Positions 1 through 7,112 of a stretch of 64,000 nt of DNA are shown here, piece after piece. The position numbers and the translations under genes are program-made. The stretch's first letter is position 1. Each line of letters starts with the position of its first letter. The notes below the pieces were generated by a model, which saw only the letters and a program-made list of their open reading frames with translations, made no database searches and was not told the DNA's origin. This stretch comes from Bradyrhizobium sp. WSM1743. GTDB lineage: Bacteria; Pseudomonadota; Alphaproteobacteria; Rhizobiales; Xanthobacteraceae. The stretch is taken from assembly GCF_000473065.1 (NCBI RefSeq), contig NZ_AXAZ01000019.1:62001-126000 (forward strand), written 5' to 3'.

Positions 1-662
1 TCGGCGGCGTTCGGGATCCCCATCAGGCCGAGCCGGGTCGCGAACTCGCCCTCGTTCATCACGCCTTCGCCGACCAGGTTGGGATCCTCGGTGTGATGCA
101 CGATCAGCGCGTCGAAGTCGCGGGCATAGGTGAGCGCGCGGCGCATCACCTGGGCGTTGGTCACGCTCTTGTCGCCGTCGCTGAAGGCGACCGCCCCGGC
201 CGCCTTCAAGAGGCCGAACTCGGTCATCTCCTCACCGTGCATGCCTTTGGTGAGCGCGGCCATCGGCTGGATGTTGACGATCGCGGTGTCGCGGGCGCGG
301 CGCATTACGAAATCGACCGTCGCCGAGTTATCGATCACCGGAGAAGTATCGGGCTGGCAGATGATGGTGGTGATGCCGCCGGTCGCCGCGGCCTGGCTCG
401 CGGAGGCGAAGGTCTCGCGGTGGCTGAGACCGGGCTCGCCGACGAAAGCGCGCATGTCGATCAGGCCCGGCGCCACGATCTTGCCGGAGCAGTTGATGAT
501 GTCGGTGCCCTCGGGGACGCCGGCCGCGCCGATGCCGCGGCGGGTCTCGCGGATGGTGCCGTCGGCGATCAGGACGTCACCGATGCCGTCGAAGTCCCTG
601 GAGGGATCGACGACGCGGGCATTGGCGAGCAGGATGGGGCGGCGGTCGGTCAACATCGGCAT
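1..662 (-). CDS. pyrC: Dihydroorotase homologue PyrC, partial, probably non-catalytic
   Basis: About 220 N-terminal residues of an amidohydrolase of the dihydroorotase family are visible; the rest lies beyond the left edge. The ATG at 662 overlaps the TGA of pyrB (TGATG), which decides the start; a second in-frame ATG lies at 656. The family block after APGLID should carry the metal-binding HxH (DxHxH), but here it reads DMRAFVGEPG (residues 69-78), so both histidines are absent. The later GEEMTEFGLLKAAG and HHTEDPNL blocks are kept. In Pseudomonas such HxH-less PyrC' proteins are structural partners of aspartate transcarbamoylase (family knowledge). The tight coupling to pyrB fits that role here. 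Assignment to the family is firm; loss of catalysis is inferred. Confidence 0.88.
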   Translation of the reverse strand, partial: MPMLTDRRPILLANARVVDPSRDFDGIGDVLIADGTIRETRRGIGAAGVPEGTDIINCSGKIVAPGLIDMRAFVGEPGLSHRETFASASQAAATGGITTIICQPDTSPVIDNSATVDFVMRRARDTAIVNIQPMAALTKGMHGEEMTEFGLLKAAGAVAFSDGDKSVTNAQVMRRALTYARDFDALIVHHTEDPNLVGEGVMNEGEFATRLGLMGIPNAA

Positions 663-1609
663 CACGCGTTCGGCAGGTTGCGGGCGAGCGCGTCCAGCAC
701 GGCCATGCGCACGGCGACGCCCATCTCCACCTGTTCGCGGATCAGGGACTGCGCGCCGTCGGCCACGATCGAGTCGATCTCCACGCCGCGGTTCATGGGA
801 CCTGGATGCATCACGAGGGCATCCGGCTTGGCGTAGGCGAGCTTCTTCTGGTCGAGCCCGAAATAGTGGAAATATTCCGATGACGAGGGCACGAAGGAGC
901 CGTTCATGCGCTCGCGCTGCAGCCGCAGCATCATGACGATGTCGGCGCCCTCGAGACCCTCGCGCATGTCGCGCGCGACCTCGACGCCCATCCGCTCGAT
1001 GCCGGGGGGCAAGAGCGTGGAGGGGCCGACGACGCGGACGCGGGCGCCCATAGTGTTCAGCAGGATGATGTTGGAGCGGGCGACGCGCGAATGCAGCACG
1101 TCGCCGCAGATCGCGACCACGAGGCCCTCGATCCGCCCTTTGTTGCGGCGGATGGTGAGCGCATCCAGCAGCGCCTGGGTCGGATGCTCATGCGCGCCGT
1201 CGCCGGCATTGATCACGGAACCGTCAACCTTGCGCGCCAGCAGTTCCACCGCGCCCGAGGCGTGATGGCGCACCACCAGGATGTCCGGGTGCATCGCGTT
1301 CAGCGTCACCGCGGTGTCGATCAGGGTCTCGCCCTTGCGGATCGAGGACGAGGACACCGACATGTTCATGACGTCGGCGCCGAGCCGTTTGCCTGCGAGT
1401 TCGAACGAGGACTGGGTCCGGGTGGAGGCCTCGAAGAAAAGGTTCACCTGCGTCCGTCCCCGCAGGACGGTGCGCTTCTTGTCAACCTGGCGGTTGAGCT
1501 CGACATATTCTTCGGACAGGTCGAGGAGGCCGCTGATGTCGGCCGCGGAAAGGCCCTCGATGCCCAGCAAATGCCGGTGGCCGAGGACGAAGGTCGATTT
1601 CGATGTCAT
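662..1609 (-). CDS. pyrB: Aspartate carbamoyltransferase catalytic subunit
   Basis: PyrB condenses carbamoyl phosphate with L-aspartate, the committed step of pyrimidine synthesis. The 315-residue product has the carbamoyl-phosphate loop STRTQSSFE, then [10 protein letters not shown] and the C-terminal HPGPMNRG, all hallmarks of the ATCase/OTCase family. The start was placed at the ATG at 1609 ([20 protein letters not shown]), where family similarity begins; an upstream in-frame ATG at 1648 would add 13 Pro/Ala-rich residues. The gene overlaps the downstream pyrC-like gene by one base, implying coupled translation and probably a PyrB/PyrC complex. No regulatory pyrI gene is next to it. Confidence 0.96.
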   Translation of the reverse strand: MTSKSTFVLGHRHLLGIEGLSAADISGLLDLSEEYVELNRQVDKKRTVLRGRTQVNLFFEASTRTQSSFELAGKRLGADVMNMSVSSSSIRKGETLIDTAVTLNAMHPDILVVRHHASGAVELLARKVDGSVINAGDGAHEHPTQALLDALTIRRNKGRIEGLVVAICGDVLHSRVARSNIILLNTMGARVRVVGPSTLLPPGIERMGVEVARDMREGLEGADIVMMLRLQRERMNGSFVPSSSEYFHYFGLDQKKLAYAKPDALVMHPGPMNRGVEIDSIVADGAQSLIREQVEMGVAVRMAVLDALARNLPNA

Positions 1610-1690
1610 TAAAGCCAGAGCTATAGGCGCGGATGGCGGGGGGAGCAAGGGGCAAAGGCGAGGAAGTGAGTTATCCCCTGATCTGTCTTG

Positions 1691-1797
1691 CTGTCATTCC
1701 GGGGCGATGCGAAGCATCGAACTTGGGGGTGCGCCCTTGCGCACCCGAGAATCTCGAGATTCCGGGTTCGGCTCTTCGAGCCGCCCCGGAATGACAG
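1691..1797. repeat. Palindromic intergenic repeat, family A copy 1
   Basis: A 107-bp imperfect palindrome. It opens CTGTCATTCCGGGG and closes CCCCGGAATGACAG, with inner arms GCGATGCGAAGCATCG and a central AATCTCGAGATT. It lies between the divergent pyrB and vanX-like genes, ending 11 bases before the start codon at 1808. Another copy is at 4242-4344 and a related single arm near 22841. Confidence 0.85.
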
Positions 1798-1807
1798 GGA
1801 AGCTTAG

Positions 1808-2566
1808 ATGCGCTCCATCAAGTCAATCTTGATCGCACTTGTAGCAATCAGCTCAATCTCCTCCGCCCACGCCCAATCTCTCCCCGGCGGCTTCGTGTAC
1901 TTGCGCGACATCGATGCCAGCATCATCCAGGACATCCGCTACGCCACATCGAACAATTTCGTCGGCCGGCCGCTTGCCGGCTACGGCGCCGGCGAATGCG
2001 TGGTGAAGCGCGAGGTGGGGCTGCGGCTGAAGGTGGTGCAGGAGGAACTGGCGGCGCAAAATTTGTCGCTAAAGATGTTCGACTGCTACCGGCCGGCGCG
2101 GGCCTCGCTCGACATGGTGAGGTGGTCGCAGAACGGTCATGAGACGGCAGCCGAGCGGCGCTACAACCCGAAGATCCCGAAGACCGAGCTGTTCCGCCTC
2201 GGCTACATTGCGAGCCGGTCGCAGCATTCCACGGGTGCAGCGCTCGATCTCACTTTGGTCGATCTCAAGGCCGATAATTCCGCCAAATATGATCGGTCGA
2301 AGAGCTATGCCGATTGCACGGCGTCGGTCGAGGCGCGGGCCCCGGAGGGCAGCGTCGACATGGGCACCGGCTACGACTGTACCGATGTGAAGGGGCATAC
2401 CGCCGCAACCGCAATCAATCCGGAGCAGCGCGCCTGGCGCAAGCGGCTGGTGGCCGCGATGGCCAGGCAAGGCTTTGTGAACTATTCGAAGGAGTGGTGG
2501 CATTTTTCCCTGCCGGGGGCGGGTGGGGCGGCCTATGATTTCCAGATCCAGCCACGGCGGAACTAA
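1808..2566 (+). CDS. D-Ala-D-Ala dipeptidase (VanX-like, peptidase M15D), secreted
   Basis: Predicted zinc dipeptidase that cleaves D-Ala-D-Ala, in the periplasm. The 252-residue protein starts with a signal peptide (MRSIKSILIALVAISSISSA, then HAQ|S). The M15D zinc site is visible as SQHSTGAALD (His140, Asp147) and the C-terminal EWWHF (Glu229, His232); the FDCYRPARA block (residues 91-99) is also typical. In non-glycopeptide producers such enzymes are thought to recycle or scavenge D-Ala-D-Ala from peptidoglycan. It is not part of a van cluster: no vanH, vanA or vanRS is nearby. The start is the only ATG that gives a complete signal peptide. Confidence 0.9.
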   Translation: MRSIKSILIALVAISSISSAHAQSLPGGFVYLRDIDASIIQDIRYATSNNFVGRPLAGYGAGECVVKREVGLRLKVVQEELAAQNLSLKMFDCYRPARASLDMVRWSQNGHETAAERRYNPKIPKTELFRLGYIASRSQHSTGAALDLTLVDLKADNSAKYDRSKSYADCTASVEARAPEGSVDMGTGYDCTDVKGHTAATAINPEQRAWRKRLVAAMARQGFVNYSKEWWHFSLPGAGGAAYDFQIQPRRN

Positions 2567-2587
2567 GTCCGATCCGAGGAAGCACCC

Positions 2588-4231
2588 ATGACCCAGCCGA
2601 GCTTTGCGACACACGAGGTCTTCAACCAGTCGCCGCCGTTCGAGGATGTCGACCTGTTCGCCACGGACCGGCCGCTGGTCGAGGCGGTCAAGGCTAATGG
2701 TGGCGCGGCGGCGGAGCGCGAGCTGTCGGAATTCGGCAGGCACTGGGGCTCTGCCGCGATGGCCGATCGCGGGCGCCTCGCGAACGAGAACACCCCGAAG
2801 CTGCGCACCTTCGATGCCAAAGGCAACCGGCGCGACCAGGTCGAGTTTCACCCCTCGTATCACGAGCTGATGGCGCATAGTGCCCACGCGGGCGTACACA
2901 ATTCGACGTGGACGGCGGATGGAAAGCCTGCTGGCGATGCCGCCGAAGTCATTCGGGCCGCGAAATTCTATATCGCCGCGCAAGTCGAGACCGGCCACCT
3001 CTGCCCCATCACGATGACGCGCGCCTCCGTCGGTGCGCTGGCGATGCAGCCCGACCTGCTCGCGCGCGTGATGCCGGTGCTGTCGACCTGGAGCTATGAT
3101 CCCAGCTTCGCGCCGTGGTGGGAAAAGCGCGGCATGACGCTCGGCATGGGCATGACCGAGAAGCAGGGCGGCACCGACGTGCGCGCCAACATGACGCGCG
3201 CGGTGCGCGACGGGGACGGCTATCGCATCACTGGCCATAAATGGTTCATGTCGGCGCCGATGTGCGATGCGTTCCTGGTGCTGGCGCAGGCGGATGGCGG
3301 GTTGACCTGTTTCTTCATGCCGCGCTTTGCACCGGATGGTTCGGTGAACGCCATCCAGTTCCAGCGGCTGAAGGACAAGCTCGGCAACCGCTCCAATGCC
3401 TCGTCCGAGGTCGAGTTCGTTGGCGCCTATGCACAAGCGGTCGGCGAGGAGGGCAAGGGCATCCGCACCATCATCCAGATGGTGCAGCTGACGCGGCAGG
3501 ATTGCGCGATTGCGTCCGTCGGCCTGATGCGCTCGGGCCTAGCGCATGCGCTGCATCATGCGCGGCACCGCAGCGTGTTCCAGAAGCATCTGGCCGACCA
3601 GCCGTTGATGCAGGCCGTGCTGTCGGACATGGCGCTGCATGTCGAGCCGAGCACAGCGCTCGTGATGCGGCTGTGCCGCGCCTTCGACCGAACGCCGCAC
3701 GATGCGGCGGAGGCAGCCTATATGCGGCTGCTCACGCCCGCGATCAAATACTGGACCTGCAAGAGCGCGCCGCCGTTCCTCTACGAGGCGATGGAGTGCC
3801 TCGGTGGCAACGGCTATGTCGAGGACGGCATTTTGGCGCGCCACTACCGCGAGTCGCCGGTCAATGCGATCTGGGAAGGTTCGGGCAACGTGATGTGCCT
3901 CGACGTGCTCCGTGCGCTCTCGCGCGAGCCGGAGCCGGCGATGGCGGTGCTGCAAGCGCTTGCGGCCGAAACGAAGGGCCTGCCGGGGGCCGGTGAGGCG
4001 GTCACCTTCATCGGCAAGACTTTTCGCCGCGCCGACGGCGAGCGCGTCGCGCGGCTTGCCGTCGAGAAGCTTGCGCTGCTCGCCGCGGCTGCCGCGCTCA
4101 ACGGCGTGTCGCCGCGTCACGCCGATCTGTTCGCCGCGACACGCCTCGCGACCAACCATGCCAGCATGTATGGCGCGGTCGAACTCGACAGCGGCGACGT
4201 GCGCGCGCTGCTGGAGCGGGCGCTGCCGTGA
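2588..4231 (+). CDS. aidB: AidB-type acyl-CoA dehydrogenase family protein
   Basis: A 547-residue flavoprotein of the acyl-CoA dehydrogenase superfamily, close to the 541 residues of E. coli AidB. The AidB-like N-terminus (MTQPSFATHEVFNQSPPFED) precedes GMGMTEKQGGTDVRANMTRA, the FAD/substrate block, and HKWFMSAPM. The C-terminal part has YRESPVNAIWEGSGNVMCLD, typical of this subfamily. AidB proteins bind FAD and double-stranded DNA and are induced by alkylation in enterics; the physiological substrate is unsettled. No ada or alkB gene is next to it. It starts 21 bases after the VanX-like gene on the same strand, so the two may be cotranscribed. Confidence 0.9.
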   Translation: MTQPSFATHEVFNQSPPFEDVDLFATDRPLVEAVKANGGAAAERELSEFGRHWGSAAMADRGRLANENTPKLRTFDAKGNRRDQVEFHPSYHELMAHSAHAGVHNSTWTADGKPAGDAAEVIRAAKFYIAAQVETGHLCPITMTRASVGALAMQPDLLARVMPVLSTWSYDPSFAPWWEKRGMTLGMGMTEKQGGTDVRANMTRAVRDGDGYRITGHKWFMSAPMCDAFLVLAQADGGLTCFFMPRFAPDGSVNAIQFQRLKDKLGNRSNASSEVEFVGAYAQAVGEEGKGIRTIIQMVQLTRQDCAIASVGLMRSGLAHALHHARHRSVFQKHLADQPLMQAVLSDMALHVEPSTALVMRLCRAFDRTPHDAAEAAYMRLLTPAIKYWTCKSAPPFLYEAMECLGGNGYVEDGILARHYRESPVNAIWEGSGNVMCLDVLRALSREPEPAMAVLQALAAETKGLPGAGEAVTFIGKTFRRADGERVARLAVEKLALLAAAAALNGVSPRHADLFAATRLATNHASMYGAVELDSGDVRALLERALP

Positions 4232-4241
4232 GTGTTTATCA

Positions 4242-4344
4242 CGTCATTCCGGGGCGGTCCGAAGGACCGAACCCGGAATCTCGAGATTCTCAGGTGCGCA
4301 ATTACGCACCATAGTTCGATGCTGCGCATCGCCCCGGAATGACG
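4242..4344. repeat. Palindromic intergenic repeat, family A copy 2
   Basis: A 103-bp copy of the family at 1691-1797. It opens CGTCATTCCGGGGC and closes GCCCCGGAATGACG, again with a central AATCTCGAGATT. It starts 11 bases after the aidB stop, where it could act as a transcriptional terminator or mRNA-stabilising hairpin. Confidence 0.85.
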
Positions 4345-4369
4345 GTGAAGTTCTAACGAAAGCCTTCTG

Positions 4370-5140
4370 ATGGACATCCTCAATCCCGACCATCCGCCTC
4401 TCGTCATGACGCCAGCGGAGCACGTGCCACGTGTCTGGAAGTTCTGGGGCACGGCGCTGTGGGGCCTCTTCATCTTCGTCGCGATGTTCGTCGGGCAGAT
4501 CGGCGCCGTCGTTCTGCTGGCGGCGCTCCGTGGTCTTCCCATGGACCTCGCCTCGCTCCAGCTCGTCGGCCATGAGCCCCAGACGCTCGCGCTTTCGGTC
4601 ATCATGGGCCTGCCGGCGACGCTTCTTGCGGTCTGGCTCGCCATCCGCATCAAGAAGGCCTCCTTTATCGATTATCTCGCGCTGCATTGGCCGTCCTGGA
4701 AGCAGCTGCTGTTCGGCGCCGTCGGCCTCATCCTGATCGTGCTGGTCTGGGAGACGATGTCGCGCGCACTCGGCCGTGAGGCGACGCCGGGCTTCATGAC
4801 CGATCTGCTGAAATCGGGCCGCGACAAGGGCGCCGCGCTGTTGCTTCTGTTCGCCTTCAGCGTGGCCGCGCCGATGTCGGAAGAGGTTCTGGCCCGCGGC
4901 TTCCTCTATCGCGGCTGGTCGGCGAGCTTCCTGCGCGCATCAGGCGCGATCCTGCTGTCGTCGCTGGTCTGGACGATCGTGCACCTGCAATACGACATCT
5001 ACTTCCTTGCCGAAGTCTTCACCATCGGCCTGTGGTTCGGCTACATGCGCTATCGCTCCGGCTCGCTCTGGCTCACCATCGCGCTCCATGCGCTGAACAA
5101 TCTGACCGCGGTGGTGCTGACGATGTGGGTGGGAAGCTGA
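4370..5140 (+). CDS. CPBP-family intramembrane glutamic endopeptidase
   Basis: A 256-residue multi-pass membrane protein with the CPBP/Abi (formerly CAAX protease) motifs in order: EEVLARGF (EExxxR), FxxxH as VWTIVHLQYD, and HALNN near the C-terminus (H/N motif). About six to eight hydrophobic segments can be seen. Members range from prenyl-protein proteases to bacteriocin-immunity proteins; nothing nearby indicates a substrate. The start ATG follows a family A repeat, so it is probably transcribed from its own promoter. Confidence 0.88.
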   Translation: MDILNPDHPPLVMTPAEHVPRVWKFWGTALWGLFIFVAMFVGQIGAVVLLAALRGLPMDLASLQLVGHEPQTLALSVIMGLPATLLAVWLAIRIKKASFIDYLALHWPSWKQLLFGAVGLILIVLVWETMSRALGREATPGFMTDLLKSGRDKGAALLLLFAFSVAAPMSEEVLARGFLYRGWSASFLRASGAILLSSLVWTIVHLQYDIYFLAEVFTIGLWFGYMRYRSGSLWLTIALHALNNLTAVVLTMWVGS

Positions 5141-5154
5141 GAAGCCTCACACTC

Positions 5155-5242
5155 CGTCATTGCGAGCGAAGCGAAGCAATCCAGCGTCTTTCCGCGTGGC
5201 GCGGTCTGGATTGCTTCGTCGCAAGGGCTCCTCGCAATGACG
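5155..5242. repeat. Palindromic intergenic repeat, family B copy 1
   Basis: An 88-bp palindrome opening CGTCATTGCGAGCGAAGCGA and closing CTCGCAATGACG, with GGATTGCTTCGTCGC in the right arm. Related, more perfect copies are at 41135-41215 and 44635-44704. It lies between convergent genes (CPBP protease and AEC transporter), a natural place for a bidirectional terminator. Confidence 0.85.
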
Positions 5243-5274
5243 AGGTAAAAGAGGTCCGCGCGCAATGACGAGGT

Positions 5275-6198
5275 CTAAGCCGCCAGCGCGATCGCCACCG
5301 GCATCGTGATCGCCGCCAGCATCGTCTGCAGCGTGATGATCTGCGCCAGCAGCGGCGCATCGCCGCCCATCTGGCGGGCGAGGACATAGGCGCTCGACGA
5401 GGTCGGCACCGCCGAGCAGATCGCAACGATCGCCAGGCTCTCGCCCGACAGGCCGAACCAGACGGCAAGCGCGAGGGCGAGTGTTGGCATCAGCACCAGC
5501 TTGAAGGCGACGCCGATCGCAGCGGCAGCGCTCGGACGCAGCAGGCCTTCCAGATGCAGCCCCGCGCCGGTGACCAGCAGGCCGATGGCGAGCGAGGAAC
5601 GGCTGAGCGCGTCGGCAACCTCATGCCAGAGCTTTGGCAGCGGCAGGTGGGTGACATTGATGAAGAGGCCGATCGCGCAGGCCCAAATTAGAGGATTGCG
5701 CACCAAGGTCATGACGATGGCAGGGCCGGATTGCTTCTCGGGCGATGCGTAATGGGCAAGCACCGCGACGCTGAACACGTTGACCAGAGGAATGATCGCG
5801 ACCATCGCCACTGAGGCGAGCGCCAGCCCGATGTCGCCGAACATGTTGGCGGCCACCGACAGCCCGACGAAGGTCTGCCAGCGCGTCGCGCCCTGGAAGA
5901 TCGAGGTGAAGGCAGGGCCGTCGATACCGAGCCGCGAAAGGGCGGGGCGCAGCGCGAGGCACAGCAGCGACATCGCGAGCGCCGACAGCAGCAGCGCGCC
6001 GCCGACGCCGGCGACCGGCACCTTGGAGAGGTCCGCCTTCACCAGCGTCTGGATCAGCAGCATCGGAAAAAGCACGAAATAGGTCAGCCGCTCAAGCCCG
6101 TGCCATTGCGTGTCGAGCCGCATCAGGCTGCGCTTGAGCACGACGCCGAGCACGATGAGTATGAAGACCGGCAGCAGCGCCGCGACGACGACGGCCAT
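5275..6198 (-). CDS. AEC family transporter (auxin efflux carrier family)
   Basis: A 307-residue membrane protein with about ten hydrophobic segments. It has the family's N-terminal pattern (LPVFILIVLGVVLKRSLM), two five-helix halves and a C-terminal half rich in small residues (TSSSAYVLARQMGGDAPLLA). Bacterial AEC proteins export or import small organic acids such as malate or malonate. The start codon lies three bases after the stop of ruvX, so the two genes form an operon; no functional link is evident. Confidence 0.88.
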   Translation of the reverse strand: MAVVVAALLPVFILIVLGVVLKRSLMRLDTQWHGLERLTYFVLFPMLLIQTLVKADLSKVPVAGVGGALLLSALAMSLLCLALRPALSRLGIDGPAFTSIFQGATRWQTFVGLSVAANMFGDIGLALASVAMVAIIPLVNVFSVAVLAHYASPEKQSGPAIVMTLVRNPLIWACAIGLFINVTHLPLPKLWHEVADALSRSSLAIGLLVTGAGLHLEGLLRPSAAAAIGVAFKLVLMPTLALALAVWFGLSGESLAIVAICSAVPTSSSAYVLARQMGGDAPLLAQIITLQTMLAAITMPVAIALAA

Positions 6199-6201
6199 GG
6201 A

Positions 6202-6693
6202 TCAGTCGATCCCCGGGCTGGCGCGAAGATTGGCGAGGCGGTCGAGCGCGCCTTGCAGGATGAAGATCGCGGCATGCTCGTCGATCACCTCGGCGCGCTT
6301 GGCACGGCTGACGTCCATGCCGATCAGCTCGCGCTCGACCGCCGCGGTCGAGAGGCGCTCGTCCCAGAGACCGATGGGAAGCGCGGTCAGGCCGGCAAGG
6401 TTGCGCGCGAAGGCGCGGGTGGATTGCGCGCGCGGGCCCTCGCTGCCGTCCATGTTGATGGGCAGGCCGAGCACGAAGCCGGCCGCCTTGCGCTCGGCCG
6501 CGATCGCTAGAAGACGGGCGGCGTCCTGCTTGAACGCCTTGCGGGAGATGGTCTCGACGCCGGTTGCGAGCCGCCGGTCTGGATCGGACACGGCGACGCC
6601 GATGGTCTTGGTGCCGAGATCGAGTCCGACCAGCGCGCCACGCGGGGGCCAGTGGGTTGCAGCTTCGACGAGAGGCAGGATAAGAGCCGGCAT
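6202..6693 (-). CDS. ruvX: Putative pre-16S rRNA nuclease / Holliday junction resolvase RuvX (YqgF)
   Basis: A 163-residue RNase H-fold protein of the YqgF/RuvX family. It shows [17 protein letters not shown] (first catalytic Asp), [11 protein letters not shown], the [12 protein letters not shown] block (Glu) and a C-terminal [10 protein letters not shown] (Asp). In E. coli YqgF matures the 5' end of 16S rRNA. The ATG at 6693 ([17 protein letters not shown]) was taken; an upstream ATG at 6711 adds only six residues. It is cotranscribed with the AEC transporter and diverges from the small membrane protein at 6740. Confidence 0.92.
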   Translation of the reverse strand: MPALILPLVEAATHWPPRGALVGLDLGTKTIGVAVSDPDRRLATGVETISRKAFKQDAARLLAIAAERKAAGFVLGLPINMDGSEGPRAQSTRAFARNLAGLTALPIGLWDERLSTAAVERELIGMDVSRAKRAEVIDEHAAIFILQGALDRLANLRASPGID

Positions 6694-6739
6694 GGTGTTA
6701 GCGCATATCACGCGTCACGCTGCGGAGTGAACCCGGAAC

Positions 6740-6967
6740 ATGGATGCGCTGACATTATTCGGCCTGTTCGCCGTCACGGCGAGGCTGGTCACTTACGCCC
6801 TGGAGGATCGCAGCCACTGGTTCGTGCTGATGTTCGCCGCATCCTGCGCGCTCGGCTCGGCCTACGGTTTCCTTCAGGGCGCCTGGCCATTCGGCCTGGT
6901 CGAGGCGATCTGGTTCGTCGTGGCGCTGCGGCGGTGGCACCTGAAGGCGATGGGAAGAGGCGCGTGA
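6740..6967 (+). CDS. Small two-helix membrane protein, unknown function
   Basis: A 75-residue protein, MDALTLFGLFAVTARLVTYA at the N-terminus, with two or three hydrophobic stretches (about residues 4-20, 27-46 and 49-63) and a basic C-terminus (RRWHLKAMGRGA). No family is recognised. Its codon use resembles its neighbours, and the frame fills the space between ruvX and the next gene, which supports a real gene. Confidence 0.65.
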   Translation: MDALTLFGLFAVTARLVTYALEDRSHWFVLMFAASCALGSAYGFLQGAWPFGLVEAIWFVVALRRWHLKAMGRGA

Positions 6968-7112
6968 GAATGATAGCGCACGAATGCAACGATCATTTGT
7001 GGCAAATCTCAGAACGATCGGCAGCGACCGGCGGTCCGAACCGCGCTGCAACCTTGGCGCAGATTTTCAGGCGCCGACCACGTCCAATATTCGCCCAGTT
7101 ATTTGAGAGGTC

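Noticed and set aside
1808..2566. Glycopeptide resistance cluster
   Set aside because: Only a VanX-like dipeptidase is present. vanH, vanA and vanRS are absent, and such lone enzymes occur in bacteria without resistance.
2069..3436. 455-residue open frame antisense to the VanX-like and AidB genes
   Set aside because: It is rich in Arg, His, Gly and Leu with no motifs and lies wholly opposite two clear genes. Long antisense frames are common at this GC content.
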